Source: Mesobacillus zeae
GTDB lineage: Bacteria; Bacillota; Bacilli; Bacillales; Cytobacillaceae
Assembly: GCF_003570705.1 (NCBI RefSeq)
Contig: NZ_QWVT01000011.1
Coordinates: 1-64,000, forward strand
Length of the DNA stretch: 64,000 nucleotides
Direction of reading: 5' to 3'
Shown here: positions 18,090 through 27,035 of the stretch, one piece after another
Numbering within the stretch: position 1 is the stretch's first letter
Layout of the letters: each line of letters opens with the position of its first letter
The notes under the pieces: model-generated
What the model was told of the DNA's origin: nothing
Database searches by the model: none
Seen by the model: the letters and a program-made list of their open reading frames with translations, nothing else
Made by a program: the position numbers and the translations under genes

Positions 18090-18694
18090 GTCAGACACAT
18101 CCTTTACCCCAAAAGCTACCACTTAGTTTAACACTGGTGCCATTTTAATAACCCATAATCATGAAAAAATTAAAAGGAATTAGGAATGGCAAAAAAACGT
18201 GGAAATCTGGATCGACCTTTAAAATAAATGTCCTTAGCGATCCGTATGCAGCTATAGCGCAAGATTATCGTTGCCGGGAAAAAGACGGATTCGATGGAAG
18301 TGGTGATATAGAAATTCGCAGACTTTTTTTATCTCAATATTCTCTAGTTAAGATAGGTCTTCTGGATGGTTTTTATAAATCAAAACTATATTAATATTGA
18401 TAATTTTTTATTATTAATATTAATATAGGGTATAGATAGATATTGGTTAATAAGTGTTTTTCCTGAAAATACAATTGTATTTTATAAGGAAAGTTATTAT
18501 TATAAGATAAGTATTTAGGTGTCGTATAAGAGCGGGAGAGGCGAATGATTTTTCGAACTATTATGTATACTCGGTCTGGAAGTGAATGATTTTTAAAGGT
18601 TTTGTTAGATAGACTGAAAAAGTGAGGCCTGCTTCGCCATTTTGTCATGAATTCTTGGGGTTTGGTTTTTAATAATGGAACAGGAGGAAATTTA
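18090..18694. other. Long AT-rich upstream region of the amino acid permease gene
   Basis: No convincing gene is present. A 77-codon frame at 18161-18394 lacks a ribosome site and family features. The stretch 18380-18500 is very AT-rich with repeated TTAATATTAATA, suited to a promoter or regulator site, but no classical riboswitch or T-box is recognised. The ribosome site AGGAGG of the permease is at 18682-18687. Confidence 0.4.
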
Positions 18695-20086
18695 GTGGCT
18701 AACAAAGAATTGAACAGAGGCCTTGAATCACGTCATATTCAAATGATAGCTTTGGGCGGTACAATTGGTGTTGGATTATTCATGGGGTCTGCCAGCACAA
18801 TTCAATGGACAGGTCCGTCTGTCATGCTTGCTTATGCAATTTGCGGGATATTTATCTTTTTCATCATGCGTGCAATGGGGGAAATGCTGTTTTTGGAGCC
18901 AAGCACTGGATCATTTGCAACATTTGGCTATAAGTATATCCATCCGCTGGCAGGATATATGACTGCATGGAGCAACTGGTTCCAGTGGGTGATTGTCGGG
19001 ATGTCGGAAATTATTGCGGTTGGAACATATATGCAATATTGGTTCCCTGATTTGCCTGCCTGGATTCCAGGTATGATTGCAATGGTCATTCTCGGGACAG
19101 CAAACTTCATTTCTGTTAAATCATTTGGTGAATTTGAATTTTGGTTCGCGCTGATTAAAATAGTTACGATTGTTTTGATGATTTTTGCGGGACTTGGCCT
19201 CATTTTCTTCGGCTTTGGCAACGGAGGCAGCGCAATAGGATTATCTAACCTTTGGGAGCATGGCGGTTTCTTTACAGGCGGCTGGACAGGCTTCTTCTTT
19301 GCTCTATCTTTGGTTGTCGCGGCATACCAAGGGGTCGAACTGATCGGGATTACAGCGGGTGAAGCAAAAGATCCGCAAAAAACAATCACAAAATCGATTC
19401 AAAGTCTGATTTGGCGTATTTTAATTTTCTATATTGGCGCAATCTTTGTCATTGTGACCGTTTATCCTTGGAATGAACTTAATTCATTAGGCAGTCCGTT
19501 TGTGGCGACTTTTGCGAAAGTTGGGATCACTGCAGCGGCCGGACTTATTAACTTCGTCGTCATTACAGCTGCGATGTCTGGGTGCAACAGCGGTATTTAC
19601 AGTGCAGGACGTATGCTCTATACATTAGGAGTGAATGGACAAGCTCCGAAAATTTTCACGAAGCTATCCCATAATGGTGTCCCCCTGATTGGTACGCTTG
19701 GTGTGCTGATCGGTTTAACAATAGGGGTTATTCTCAGTTATATAGCACCGGAAAATCTGTTCGTATATGTATACAGTGCCAGTGTGCTTCCAGGCATGAT
19801 TCCCTGGTTCGTTATCCTGATCAGCCAAATTAAATTCAGGAAAGTAAAAGAAGCACAAATGGGCAGCCATCCATTCAAAATGCCGTTTGCGCCTGTTACA
19901 AATTATTTGACCATTGCCTTCTTAATCATGGTATTAATCGGTATGTGGTTTAACGATGACACACGCATGTCACTGATTGCGGGAATTATCTTTCTAGCCA
20001 TCGTAGTAATGAGTTATTACATTTTCGGAATCGGCAAGCGTGTTCCCGTAGAGGCTCAAACAGAAGATGAAGCGGTTAGGCGCTGA
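18695..20086 (+). CDS. Amino acid permease (APC superfamily, AAT family)
   Basis: This 463-residue permease has 12 predicted helices. The AAT-family opening is clear: [20 protein letters not shown], then [20 protein letters not shown], followed by [20 protein letters not shown]. The GTIGVGLF motif forms part of the substrate site in APC transporters. It imports an amino acid with a proton; related Bacillus proteins act on alanine, proline or gamma-aminobutyrate, and the sequence does not decide which. Start is GTG 18695 after AGGAGG, since the upstream ATG (18647) has no ribosome site. It stands alone with a terminator at 20105-20137. Confidence 0.9.
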   Translation: MANKELNRGLESRHIQMIALGGTIGVGLFMGSASTIQWTGPSVMLAYAICGIFIFFIMRAMGEMLFLEPSTGSFATFGYKYIHPLAGYMTAWSNWFQWVIVGMSEIIAVGTYMQYWFPDLPAWIPGMIAMVILGTANFISVKSFGEFEFWFALIKIVTIVLMIFAGLGLIFFGFGNGGSAIGLSNLWEHGGFFTGGWTGFFFALSLVVAAYQGVELIGITAGEAKDPQKTITKSIQSLIWRILIFYIGAIFVIVTVYPWNELNSLGSPFVATFAKVGITAAAGLINFVVITAAMSGCNSGIYSAGRMLYTLGVNGQAPKIFTKLSHNGVPLIGTLGVLIGLTIGVILSYIAPENLFVYVYSASVLPGMIPWFVILISQIKFRKVKEAQMGSHPFKMPFAPVTNYLTIAFLIMVLIGMWFNDDTRMSLIAGIIFLAIVVMSYYIFGIGKRVPVEAQTEDEAVRR

Positions 20087-20104
20087 GAATAACAGGTGTA
20101 CAAT

Positions 20105-20140
20105 AAAAGCCCATGAAGATCGCCTTCATGGGCTTTTGTG
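20105..20140 (+). terminator. Terminator after the amino acid permease gene
   Basis: AAAAGCCCATGAAG and CTTCATGGGCTTTT form a strong stem with a 5-nt loop; T-runs suit both directions. Confidence 0.9.
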
Positions 20141-20246
20141 ATTCATGCTGCAAAACGTGAATCATTCTTTGGGTTAGGGCCGTATTTAATCTCGCCTTCC
20201 TGGCTGTCTAAGCATGTGAAGACAAGTATGATAATTCCCCCAACCA

Positions 20247-20286
20247 AAAGAGGGAGACCGCCATTTTAGAGGATCTCCTTTTTTAC
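20247..20286 (-). terminator. Probable terminator of the LacI gene
   Basis: On the minus strand, AAAAAAGGAGATCC pairs imperfectly with GGTCTCCCTCTTTT, just beyond the regulator's stop codon. Confidence 0.6.
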
Positions 20287-20320
20287 TGACATTGGATTAA
20301 GTATTTATTAGAAAAACAAT

Positions 20321-21349
20321 TCATCGTCCTTCCTGCTTCATGCAGGAGTGGCGCTCGATGATTGTATAGGGTACAAGAATGTTTTTCGGCAAAAGATCTG
20401 GTGCTTCAATCTTTTCAACTAAACTTTTTGCGGATTCATATCCTAATTGAAAGATGTGAACATCAACGGATGTTAATGGAGGATTGGAAATCTCGGAAAG
20501 AATAACATTATTAAAGCTTATAACAGATACGTCATCAGGTATGGAATACCCTTTTTCCGACAGTGCGCTTAACACCCCGAGTGCCATAAGGTCATCTGTT
20601 ACAACGATAGCGGTAGGCGGCTGTTTGAGTTGAAAAAGTTGTTCGACAGCTTCTTTTCCGCCTTCCTGCAAAAATTCCATATGACAAATATAATCATTGG
20701 AAATCTGCAAATCTGCCATTAAAAGAGCTTCCCGAAAACCGGATAAGCGTTCTTTTGTCACCATTAAATTAGGGCTGCCCCCAATGAATGCAATGTGGGT
20801 ATGACCAAGCTTAATCAGGTATTCTGTGACTTCTCTGCCAGCCGAATAGTTATCGTTATCTGTATATGTGATATCCTGGGCAGTTTGCTGCGGCTTCCCG
20901 ATTAAGACGAAAGGGAACTTTTTCTCAATTAAATATTGAATAATTTTGTCATCGACACGGGAATAAAGGAGAACGATACCATCTACACGCCTTCCCTGTA
21001 CCATTTTGACAACGCCTTCATAAATGGCCTCTTCGGTTTCGCCCGTTACCATAAACAAAGAGTATTCTCTTGATTGAATATATGAACTGATACCGCGGAT
21101 CACTTCCGGGAAAAATGGGTTCTGAAAAGACTTGCTCGCCGATTCAGGCATGACAATCCCAACTGAATTTGTCATTTGATTTGCCAAACTTCTGGCGTTC
21201 AAATTCGGATGATATCCGAGTTCCTGTATTGCCTTTCGAACACGCTTTTTTGTTTTTTCACTAATGCGGGGGTTGTTTGCAATCACACGGGAAACAGTGG
21301 ATGGTGCGACATTTGCCTTAATCGCTACATCCTTAATCGTAACAGTCAT
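20321..21349 (-). CDS. LacI family transcriptional regulator
   Basis: This 342-residue regulator has the LacI helix-turn-helix and hinge (VTIKDVAIKANVAPSTVSRV, then PRISEKTKKRVRKAIQELGY, HPNLNARSLA) and a periplasmic-binding-protein-like sugar domain with VVTDDLMALGVLSALSEKGY. It is divergent from a ROK glucokinase and a GH13 alpha-glucosidase. The gap contains the LacI-type operator GTGCAAGCGATTGCAC (21464-21479). It therefore most likely represses the use of an alpha-glucoside such as maltose, isomaltose or sucrose; MalR-like function is inferred. Start ATG 21349 is preceded by AAAGGATGG. Confidence 0.9.
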   Translation of the reverse strand: MTVTIKDVAIKANVAPSTVSRVIANNPRISEKTKKRVRKAIQELGYHPNLNARSLANQMTNSVGIVMPESASKSFQNPFFPEVIRGISSYIQSREYSLFMVTGETEEAIYEGVVKMVQGRRVDGIVLLYSRVDDKIIQYLIEKKFPFVLIGKPQQTAQDITYTDNDNYSAGREVTEYLIKLGHTHIAFIGGSPNLMVTKERLSGFREALLMADLQISNDYICHMEFLQEGGKEAVEQLFQLKQPPTAIVVTDDLMALGVLSALSEKGYSIPDDVSVISFNNVILSEISNPPLTSVDVHIFQLGYESAKSLVEKIEAPDLLPKNILVPYTIIERHSCMKQEGR

Positions 21350-21463
21350 TCACACCATCCTTTCTTGCTCATTTATTATATCATTAAACCATTTTTCTAC
21401 TTACAGTTTCTGTACGGATTTTAAGCAGTGAGACCGCTATATATGAACGAAATAAATATTGTT

Positions 21464-21479
21464 GTGCAAGCGATTGCAC
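21464..21479. promoter_or_regulatory. LacI-type operator upstream of glucokinase
   Basis: GTGCAA-GCGA-TTGCAC is a near-perfect 16-bp palindrome with the central CG step typical of LacI-family sites. Its core TGCAAGCGATTGCA also agrees with 12 of 14 positions of the CcpA cre consensus, so CcpA competition is possible. Confidence 0.75.
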
Positions 21480-21622
21480 GAAACTGAGATGGTGTGTTAA
21501 TCTTTTTGGTATAGGCAGATAAAAAATTCAGTGTGTTCATGAATAGTCTTATAAAAACCGAAAATAGCGATTGTTATCACCCATTGAAATAGATTTAAAA
21601 TTTTAAATTGGAAAAGGAATGA

Positions 21623-22603
21623 ATGATGATGGATGAAAAATGGCTGGCTGGTGTTGATATAGGTGGTACCACAATTAAAATGGCTTTCGTCAATCAGCTG
21701 GGTGACCTCATTCTTAGCTGGGAAATTGATACGGATAAAAGGGAGCTTGGCCGCCATATTCCCTCGGATATTGCGAGATCGCTAGATCAAAAGTTAAATC
21801 AATTAAATCAAACTAAAAGGAAGTTAATCGGGATTGGAATCGGTGCGCCTGGTCCTGTCAATGTGGAAGACGGGTCGATTGAGGTTGCTGTAAATTTAGG
21901 GTGGAGCAATTTTCCGTTGCAAGACCTCCTGCAACAAAAAACATCTTTACCTGTTGTTGTAGAAAATGATGCTAATTTGGCAGCAATCGGTGAAATGTGG
22001 ATAGGTGCTGGAAGTGGAGCGGAAAACTTGATATGTGTAACTTTAGGAACAGGTGTAGGCGGCGGGATTATCGTCAACGGTGAGATTGTACACGGAGTGA
22101 ATGGTGCCGGCGGTGAAATCGGGCATATCACATCGCTTCCTCAAAATGGCACCTTATGTAATTGTGGGAAGACGGGATGTTTGGAAACGGTAGCATCTGC
22201 AACCGGAATTGTCCGCCTTGCAGTAGCAGAGTTAGCTGCTTCTGATGAACCGAGCAAGTTGAGGGATTATTATAAGATCCATCAAACCATAACGTCCAAG
22301 CTAGTATTTGATTTAGCGAACGAGGGTGATGAAACAGTGAAAAGGGTCATTCAGCAAGTTGCCTATCATTTAGGTTTGGCTTTGGCTAATTTGGCCAATG
22401 GTTTAAACCCACAAAAGATTGTCATTGGCGGCGGAGTTTCGAAAGCGGGAGACTCATTGCTAGTCCCCCTGAAAGAGCAGTTTAGGAAGTTTGCTTTTCC
22501 AAGAGTTGCCCAGGGCGCGGAACTGGTGATTGCCACATTGGGCAATCATGCAGGTGTAATCGGAGGGGCCTGGCTGGCAAACGAAAGACGAATGAACCTA
22601 TAG
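21623..22603 (+). CDS. glcK: ROK family glucokinase
   Basis: This 326-residue sugar kinase phosphorylates glucose with ATP in the cytoplasm. The phosphate-binding loop is LAGVDIGGTTIKMAFV, the sugar-site segment includes VVENDANLAAIGEMW and GTGVGGGI, and the ROK zinc motif is GHITSLPQNGTLCNCGKTGCLE (three Cys plus His). Length matches the family. Start ATG 21623 follows GAAAAGGA. It precedes an alpha-glucosidase gene with a 46-nt gap, so the two form an operon: the glucosidase frees glucose inside the cell and this kinase makes glucose 6-phosphate. Confidence 0.92.
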   Translation: MMMDEKWLAGVDIGGTTIKMAFVNQLGDLILSWEIDTDKRELGRHIPSDIARSLDQKLNQLNQTKRKLIGIGIGAPGPVNVEDGSIEVAVNLGWSNFPLQDLLQQKTSLPVVVENDANLAAIGEMWIGAGSGAENLICVTLGTGVGGGIIVNGEIVHGVNGAGGEIGHITSLPQNGTLCNCGKTGCLETVASATGIVRLAVAELAASDEPSKLRDYYKIHQTITSKLVFDLANEGDETVKRVIQQVAYHLGLALANLANGLNPQKIVIGGGVSKAGDSLLVPLKEQFRKFAFPRVAQGAELVIATLGNHAGVIGGAWLANERRMNL

Positions 22604-22649
22604 CAAGTTAAATGAAACCGCTATCTCATTCAATTAGGAAGGGAAGATC

Positions 22650-24317
22650 ATGATGGAGAAGAAATGGTGGAAAGAAAGCGTTGTTTATCAAATTTATCCT
22701 CGCAGCTTTATGGATAGTAATGGGGACGGAATAGGTGATTTACGTGGGATTACTTCCAAACTTGATTATTTAAAAAAATTAGGGGTGGATGTCATTTGGC
22801 TTTCCCCTGTTTATAAGTCTCCCAATGATGATAACGGCTATGATATAAGTGATTATCAGGATATTATGGATGAGTTCGGAACCATGGAAGATTGGAGTGA
22901 GCTTTTAGAAGGATTGCATGCCCGCGGAATGAAGCTGATGATGGACCTTGTTGTAAATCACTCTTCCGATGAACACCATTGGTTCATTGAATCCCGTAAG
23001 GATAAGGACAGTCCTTTCCGTGACTATTATATTTGGCGCCAAGGGAAAGATGGGCAGGAACCAAACAATTGGACATCATTTTTTAGCGGGCCAGCCTGGC
23101 AATATGATGAAGAGACGGATGAATATTACCTTCATCTTTTCAGCAAAAAGCAGCCTGATTTAAACTGGGAAAATCCTGAATTAAGGAAAAACATCTATGA
23201 CATGATGACATGGTGGCTCGAAAAAGGAGTCGACGGGTTTCGCATGGATGTCATTAACCTGATTTCAAAAGTTGACGGATTGCCAAGTGCAAAAGAAGGC
23301 GGGGGTAGCGAGTTCTTCATGAATGGACCGCGTGTTCATGAGTATCTCCAGGAGATGAACCGTGAAGTGCTTTCGAAATATGATGTCATGACTGTCGGCG
23401 AGTGTCCGGGCGCAACCGTAGAGGACGCTGCTCATTATGCCAATGTGGAAAATACTGAGTTAAATATGATATTCACTTTTGAGCATATGGATTTGGATTC
23501 AGGGTCTGGAGGCAAATGGGATGTACAGCCATGGAAGCTCAGGGACTTGAAAGATGTGATGACCAAGTGGCAAAAAGGGTTGGAAGGCCAAGGATGGAAC
23601 AGCCTTTACCTGAACAACCATGACCAGCCAAGGATGGTTTCCCGTTTTGGAAATGATACAGCTTACCGTGTCGAATCTGCAAAAATGCTGGCAACCTTCC
23701 TTCATATGATGCAAGGGACACCTTATATCTATCAGGGCGAAGAAATCGGCATGACAAATGTCCGCTTTAATCTCGAAGATTACAATGATATCGAGATTCA
23801 TAATATGTACCGCGAAAAAGTGACAGAAGGCGGGGCGGACCACGATAAAGTGATGGAGGCGATCCATTACAAGGGCCGCGATAATGCCAGGACGCCTGTT
23901 CAATGGGACAGCAGCGAGAACGCCGGATTTACGAAAGGCACACCTTGGCTGAAAGTGAATCCGAATTATAAAGAAATCAATGCAGTCGCCGCACTGGCAG
24001 ACCATGATTCTATTTTTTATTACTATCAGAAATTGATAAAGCTGAGAAAAGAGCATGACATCATTGTGTACGGCACCTATGACCTCATTTTGGAAGAGAA
24101 TGAAAAGATCTATGCGTACACGCGTACTTTAGGGGAGGAAATGCTGCTTGTTGTCTGCAACTTCACAGAAAATACACCTTTTTTCGAACTGCCGGCAAGC
24201 ATCAGCCAGAAGCCCGCAAAATTATTGATAGGCAATTACCATATTGAAAATAGTAGAGAAACAGAATCGTTTACATTAAAGCCTTATGAAGCACGCGTAT
24301 ACTTACTAAAGCGGTAG
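22650..24317 (+). CDS. Alpha-glucosidase, GH13 (oligo-1,6-glucosidase type)
   Basis: This 555-residue cytoplasmic glucosidase opens with WWKESVVYQIYPRSFMDSNG and DGIGDLRGITSKLDYLKKLG. The GH13 conserved regions are visible: DLVVNHSSDEH, GFRMDVINLI (nucleophile Asp), TVGECPG (acid/base Glu) and NNHDQPR (transition-state Asp). The VI after the nucleophile region is typical of enzymes cutting alpha-1,6 bonds (isomaltose-type); MalL-like enzymes also cut maltose and sucrose. ATG 22650 (or 22653) follows GGAAGGGAAG. With the upstream glucokinase and divergent LacI gene it forms a compact sugar module; no transporter gene is adjacent. Confidence 0.93.
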   Translation: MMEKKWWKESVVYQIYPRSFMDSNGDGIGDLRGITSKLDYLKKLGVDVIWLSPVYKSPNDDNGYDISDYQDIMDEFGTMEDWSELLEGLHARGMKLMMDLVVNHSSDEHHWFIESRKDKDSPFRDYYIWRQGKDGQEPNNWTSFFSGPAWQYDEETDEYYLHLFSKKQPDLNWENPELRKNIYDMMTWWLEKGVDGFRMDVINLISKVDGLPSAKEGGGSEFFMNGPRVHEYLQEMNREVLSKYDVMTVGECPGATVEDAAHYANVENTELNMIFTFEHMDLDSGSGGKWDVQPWKLRDLKDVMTKWQKGLEGQGWNSLYLNNHDQPRMVSRFGNDTAYRVESAKMLATFLHMMQGTPYIYQGEEIGMTNVRFNLEDYNDIEIHNMYREKVTEGGADHDKVMEAIHYKGRDNARTPVQWDSSENAGFTKGTPWLKVNPNYKEINAVAALADHDSIFYYYQKLIKLRKEHDIIVYGTYDLILEENEKIYAYTRTLGEEMLLVVCNFTENTPFFELPASISQKPAKLLIGNYHIENSRETESFTLKPYEARVYLLKR

Positions 24318-24334
24318 ACAGACCTAAAGAGAGT

Positions 24335-24370
24335 GGCCCAAAAGTATAACTTTTGGGCCTTATTAATTTT
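24335..24370 (+). terminator. Terminator after the alpha-glucosidase gene
   Basis: GGCCCAAAAGT (24335-24345) pairs with ACTTTTGGGCC (24349-24359), followed by TTATTAATTTT. Confidence 0.85.
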
Positions 24371-24513
24371 AATTGGTAGACTGTTGTGTTTGTAAAGTTA
24401 GGAACATAATGTGAATTATCGTAGATTCTATTGTTACAAACAGGATATTTGTATAAAATCAACTTTGTGAATTAAATCACAATTTGTTATACGTTTTGAA
24501 AGGAGTAGTTTTT

Positions 24514-24549
24514 ATGGTAAATAACCAAAAAGGAACATTTATTCAATGA
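24514..24549 (+). CDS. Possible 11-residue leader peptide upstream of dctP
   Basis: ATG 24514 sits behind a strong ribosome site (GAAAGGAG) and encodes MVNNQKGTFIQ then TGA. The stop overlaps an inverted repeat, GAACAAC (24548-24554) and GTTGTTC (24561-24567). It could be a leader peptide coupled to dctP control, or the relic of a longer gene. Nothing else supports expression. Confidence 0.35.
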   Translation: MVNNQKGTFIQ

Positions 24550-24566
24550 ACAACCTATTCGTTGTT

Positions 24567-24580
24567 CGAAAACGATTTCG
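24567..24580. promoter_or_regulatory. cre-like palindrome upstream of dctP
   Basis: CGAAAACGATTTCG is a perfect palindrome that matches the CcpA cre consensus TGWAANCGNTNWCA at all but the two outermost positions. Carbon catabolite control of dicarboxylate uptake would make sense; this is inferred. Confidence 0.5.
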
Positions 24581-24702
24581 CTTATTTTAATTACATAAGT
24601 ATTTATTAAGTTACTTTAACTATTAAAATAGTTCACGAAAATTTAATATATTAATAATTCTAATAAATGGGATCGGTTACAAATCAATTGGTAGGGGGTT
24701 AA

Positions 24703-25956
24703 ATGTTGAGGATTAATTTTAAGAGTCTTACTACCCAAGTGATTTTAGGTATTTTTCTCGGTATTACAATTGGATTTATTTTTCCTGAGTTTGGTTCACA
24801 GCTGAAAGTGATTGCAGATATTTTTATTAAACTAGTAAAAATGGTGATTGCTCCAATCATTTTCCTTACCATCGTCATCGGAATTGCCGGAATGGGTGAT
24901 CTAAAGAAGGTTGGAAAAATCGGCGGGAAAGCCCTTATTTATTTTGAAGTCGTCTCGACCATCGCTTTGACCATCGGAATTATTGTGGCAAATGTCATTA
25001 AACCGGGTAAAGGTATTGATGCGAAGGCGGGCGAGGGCGATATTACGCAATATACAAAAGCAGCGGAGGAAACGAGTCACGGGTTCATGGACTTTGTCAT
25101 GTCGATTATTCCTGACAGCTTTATCGGTGCTTTTACAGGCGGACAGCTCCTGCCAGTGCTCTTGTTAGCCATTCTGTTCGGGGCCTCTCTTGCTCATTTG
25201 GGCCCGAAAGGGGAGCCGCTGATCGCGCTGTTTGAAAAAATAGCGGATGTGTTCTTTGGAATCGTCAATATCATTATGAAGCTCTCTCCATACGCCGCGT
25301 TTGGCGCAATGGCATATACCATCGGGGAATTCGGACTTGAGTCCTTGTTTTACCTTGGAAAGTTAATGGCTTCTGTTTATACAACCATGACGATTTTCAT
25401 TATCTTCGTGTTAGGCGGAATAGCGAAATTCTACGGATTGAACATTTTCAAATTTATTAAATACATTAAAGAAGAAATCTTCCTGGTCATTGGCACTTCT
25501 TCTTCCGAAGCGGCTTTGCCGGGGATGATGAGTAAACTCGAGAAGTTTGGTTGTTCAAAATCAGTGGTAGGTCTCGTCCTTCCTACTGGATATTCCTTCA
25601 ATCTTGATGGAACATCAATCTACTTATCGATGGCAGCATTATTTATCGCCCAAGCATACGGAGTTGATTTAAGCATCTGGCATCAAATTACGCTGCTTGG
25701 AGTGTTAATGTTAACGTCCAAAGGTGCAGCAGGTGTAACAGGCTCCGGATTTGTCACACTGGCTGCTACACTTGCGGTTTTCCCATCCATCCCAGTTGAA
25801 GGAATGGCACTGATCCTCGGGGTTGACCGTTTCATGTCAGAAGCACGTGCGATAACCAATCTGATTGGTAACGGTCTGGCTACTGTTATTATTTCAAAAA
25901 CAGAAAACGAATTTCATCCAATCCAGGAAGTATCCTTGGAAGAACAATCAGCATAG
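24703..25956 (+). CDS. dctP: C4-dicarboxylate:cation symporter (DctA/DctP family)
   Basis: This 417-residue transporter of the DAACS family imports fumarate, malate and succinate with protons or sodium. Marks are LVKMVIAPIIFLTIVIGIAG, the serine-rich hairpin EIFLVIGTSSSEAALPGMM, the substrate motif LPTGYSFNLDGTSIYLSMA, SKGAAGVTGSGFVTLAATLA and the C-terminal LGVDRFMSEARAITNLIGNG. The start is ATG 24703 or TTG 24706; AGGGGG lies 4-7 nt upstream, so TTG has the better spacing. The DctS/DctR-like two-component genes lie convergently downstream, as expected for dicarboxylate-induced expression. Confidence 0.93.
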   Translation: MLRINFKSLTTQVILGIFLGITIGFIFPEFGSQLKVIADIFIKLVKMVIAPIIFLTIVIGIAGMGDLKKVGKIGGKALIYFEVVSTIALTIGIIVANVIKPGKGIDAKAGEGDITQYTKAAEETSHGFMDFVMSIIPDSFIGAFTGGQLLPVLLLAILFGASLAHLGPKGEPLIALFEKIADVFFGIVNIIMKLSPYAAFGAMAYTIGEFGLESLFYLGKLMASVYTTMTIFIIFVLGGIAKFYGLNIFKFIKYIKEEIFLVIGTSSSEAALPGMMSKLEKFGCSKSVVGLVLPTGYSFNLDGTSIYLSMAALFIAQAYGVDLSIWHQITLLGVLMLTSKGAAGVTGSGFVTLAATLAVFPSIPVEGMALILGVDRFMSEARAITNLIGNGLATVIISKTENEFHPIQEVSLEEQSA

Positions 25957-26260
25957 AAAAGCGAAAGCTCCCGTTCAGCGGCGTATGGACTGGAGCCCGC
26001 CGGCACGAGATAAAGGAAACACGAAGAGCGTAGCAATTCGATGTTGACTTATCGTAGAGAGGTGGGCGAAGTCCACTAGACGCTGGGAGCTGTAGCTAGA
26101 CAAAGAAAAGCGAAAGCGCCTTGCTCAGGGGCGACAAGCATAAGACGGGCTGGCGGGAAGGTCGCTCTTTGACCTTCATGACGGATTGGCTTATGACTCG
26201 AGCCCCTAGGCGCTGTAGCTGGACAAAGAAAAGCGAAAGCGCCCGTCAGAAGCTGGACGA
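25957..26260. repeat. Tandem Bacillus-type intergenic repeats (two full, one truncated copy)
   Basis: Three blocks each begin with GAAAAGCGAAAGC (25957, 26104, 26227). The first two end with a complementary tail: CGCTGGGAGCTGTAGCTAG near 26085-26100 and CTAGGCGCTGTAGCTGGAC near 26207-26224. Each full copy can therefore fold into a long hairpin (GCGAAAGCGCC with GGCGCTGTAGC). The third copy is cut short and followed by a terminator. This matches the widespread GCGAAAGCGCC-type intergenic repeats of Bacillus. No gene lies inside. Confidence 0.75.
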
Positions 26261-26270
26261 GTCTTATAAC

Positions 26271-26309
26271 TTAAAAAAATGTGAACCGCCGCCTGGTTCA
26301 CGTTTTTTT
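26271..26309. terminator. Bidirectional terminator between dctP and dctR
   Basis: GTGAACC (26281-26287) and GGTTCAC (26295-26301) form a stem flanked by AAAAAAA and TTTTTTT, serving both converging genes. Confidence 0.9.
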
Positions 26310-26318
26310 ATTGCCGCT

Positions 26319-27035
26319 TTATAACCAATTTTTAATTCTATCCTCTTGGCCTTTTTTGTACTTGTACAAATAAACGGGCCTCCCAATCCCATAAGTCAGG
26401 GATTGTTCCAGTATGCCCAATTCAACTAAAAATTTAAGATACTTGCGGATGGAGACCCGGGATATATTCGTTTCGTCAGCGATATCCTCGGTTGAAAACG
26501 GAAGATAGTTCTTGCCCTTAATGACGTCAAGCACACGATGTAACGTATTTTTAGAAACCCCTTTTGGCAGGGGCAAGCTGGTTCCACTTTTTTTCCTCTG
26601 GACTTTGCTGAGAATCTTTTCATCAAGATCCTTTTGCCTTACATGCAGGTTGGTATTTAAAAAATTGGCTTTGGCCTTATAATTCTCGAGCGCTTGTTTA
26701 AACCGGTCAAATTCAAATGGTTTAATTAAATAGTCTGCCGCACCATAACGTAAAGCCATTTTAATTTTCTCTCCATCCGAAGCCGCAGTAATCAGAATCG
26801 TATCAATTGCTTTTTCTTGTTTTCGTATATATTTTAGAAGCTCAAGGCCGTTTTGCTTGGGCATATATATATCAAGAAGGAGCAGGTCGACCTCTTGCCT
26901 GTCCATTAAGTCTTTTGCGTCATCCACATTATGTGCGACGCCTGCTAATTGAAAGCCTTCGAGCTTGGCGAGATACCGTTTATTAAATTCAGCAACCATC
27001 GGATCATCTTCCACAATCAACACTCTAATCATCAT
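26319..27035 (-). CDS. dctR: CitB-family response regulator (DctR-like)
   Basis: This 238-residue regulator has an N-terminal receiver domain (VLIVEDDPMV; phosphoacceptor Asp55 in LLLLDIYMP; conserved Lys in YLIKPFEF). A C-terminal helix-turn-helix follows, with FSTEDIADETNISRVSIRKY and LKFLVELGILEQ. The type belongs to the CitB/DcuR group, which pairs with sensors of citrate or C4-dicarboxylates. It overlaps the kinase gene by 11 nt, so the two are translated together. Convergent placement with dctP makes dctP its likely target, as in B. subtilis DctS-DctR. Confidence 0.92.
   Translation of the reverse strand: MMIRVLIVEDDPMVAEFNKRYLAKLEGFQLAGVAHNVDDAKDLMDRQEVDLLLLDIYMPKQNGLELLKYIRKQEKAIDTILITAASDGEKIKMALRYGAADYLIKPFEFDRFKQALENYKAKANFLNTNLHVRQKDLDEKILSKVQRKKSGTSLPLPKGVSKNTLHRVLDVIKGKNYLPFSTEDIADETNISRVSIRKYLKFLVELGILEQSLTYGIGRPVYLYKYKKGQEDRIKNWL

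Noticed and set aside
18161-18394. 77-codon frame between the DUF421 gene and the amino acid permease
   Set aside because: No ribosome site, no hydrophobic or domain pattern; lies in a promoter-like region.
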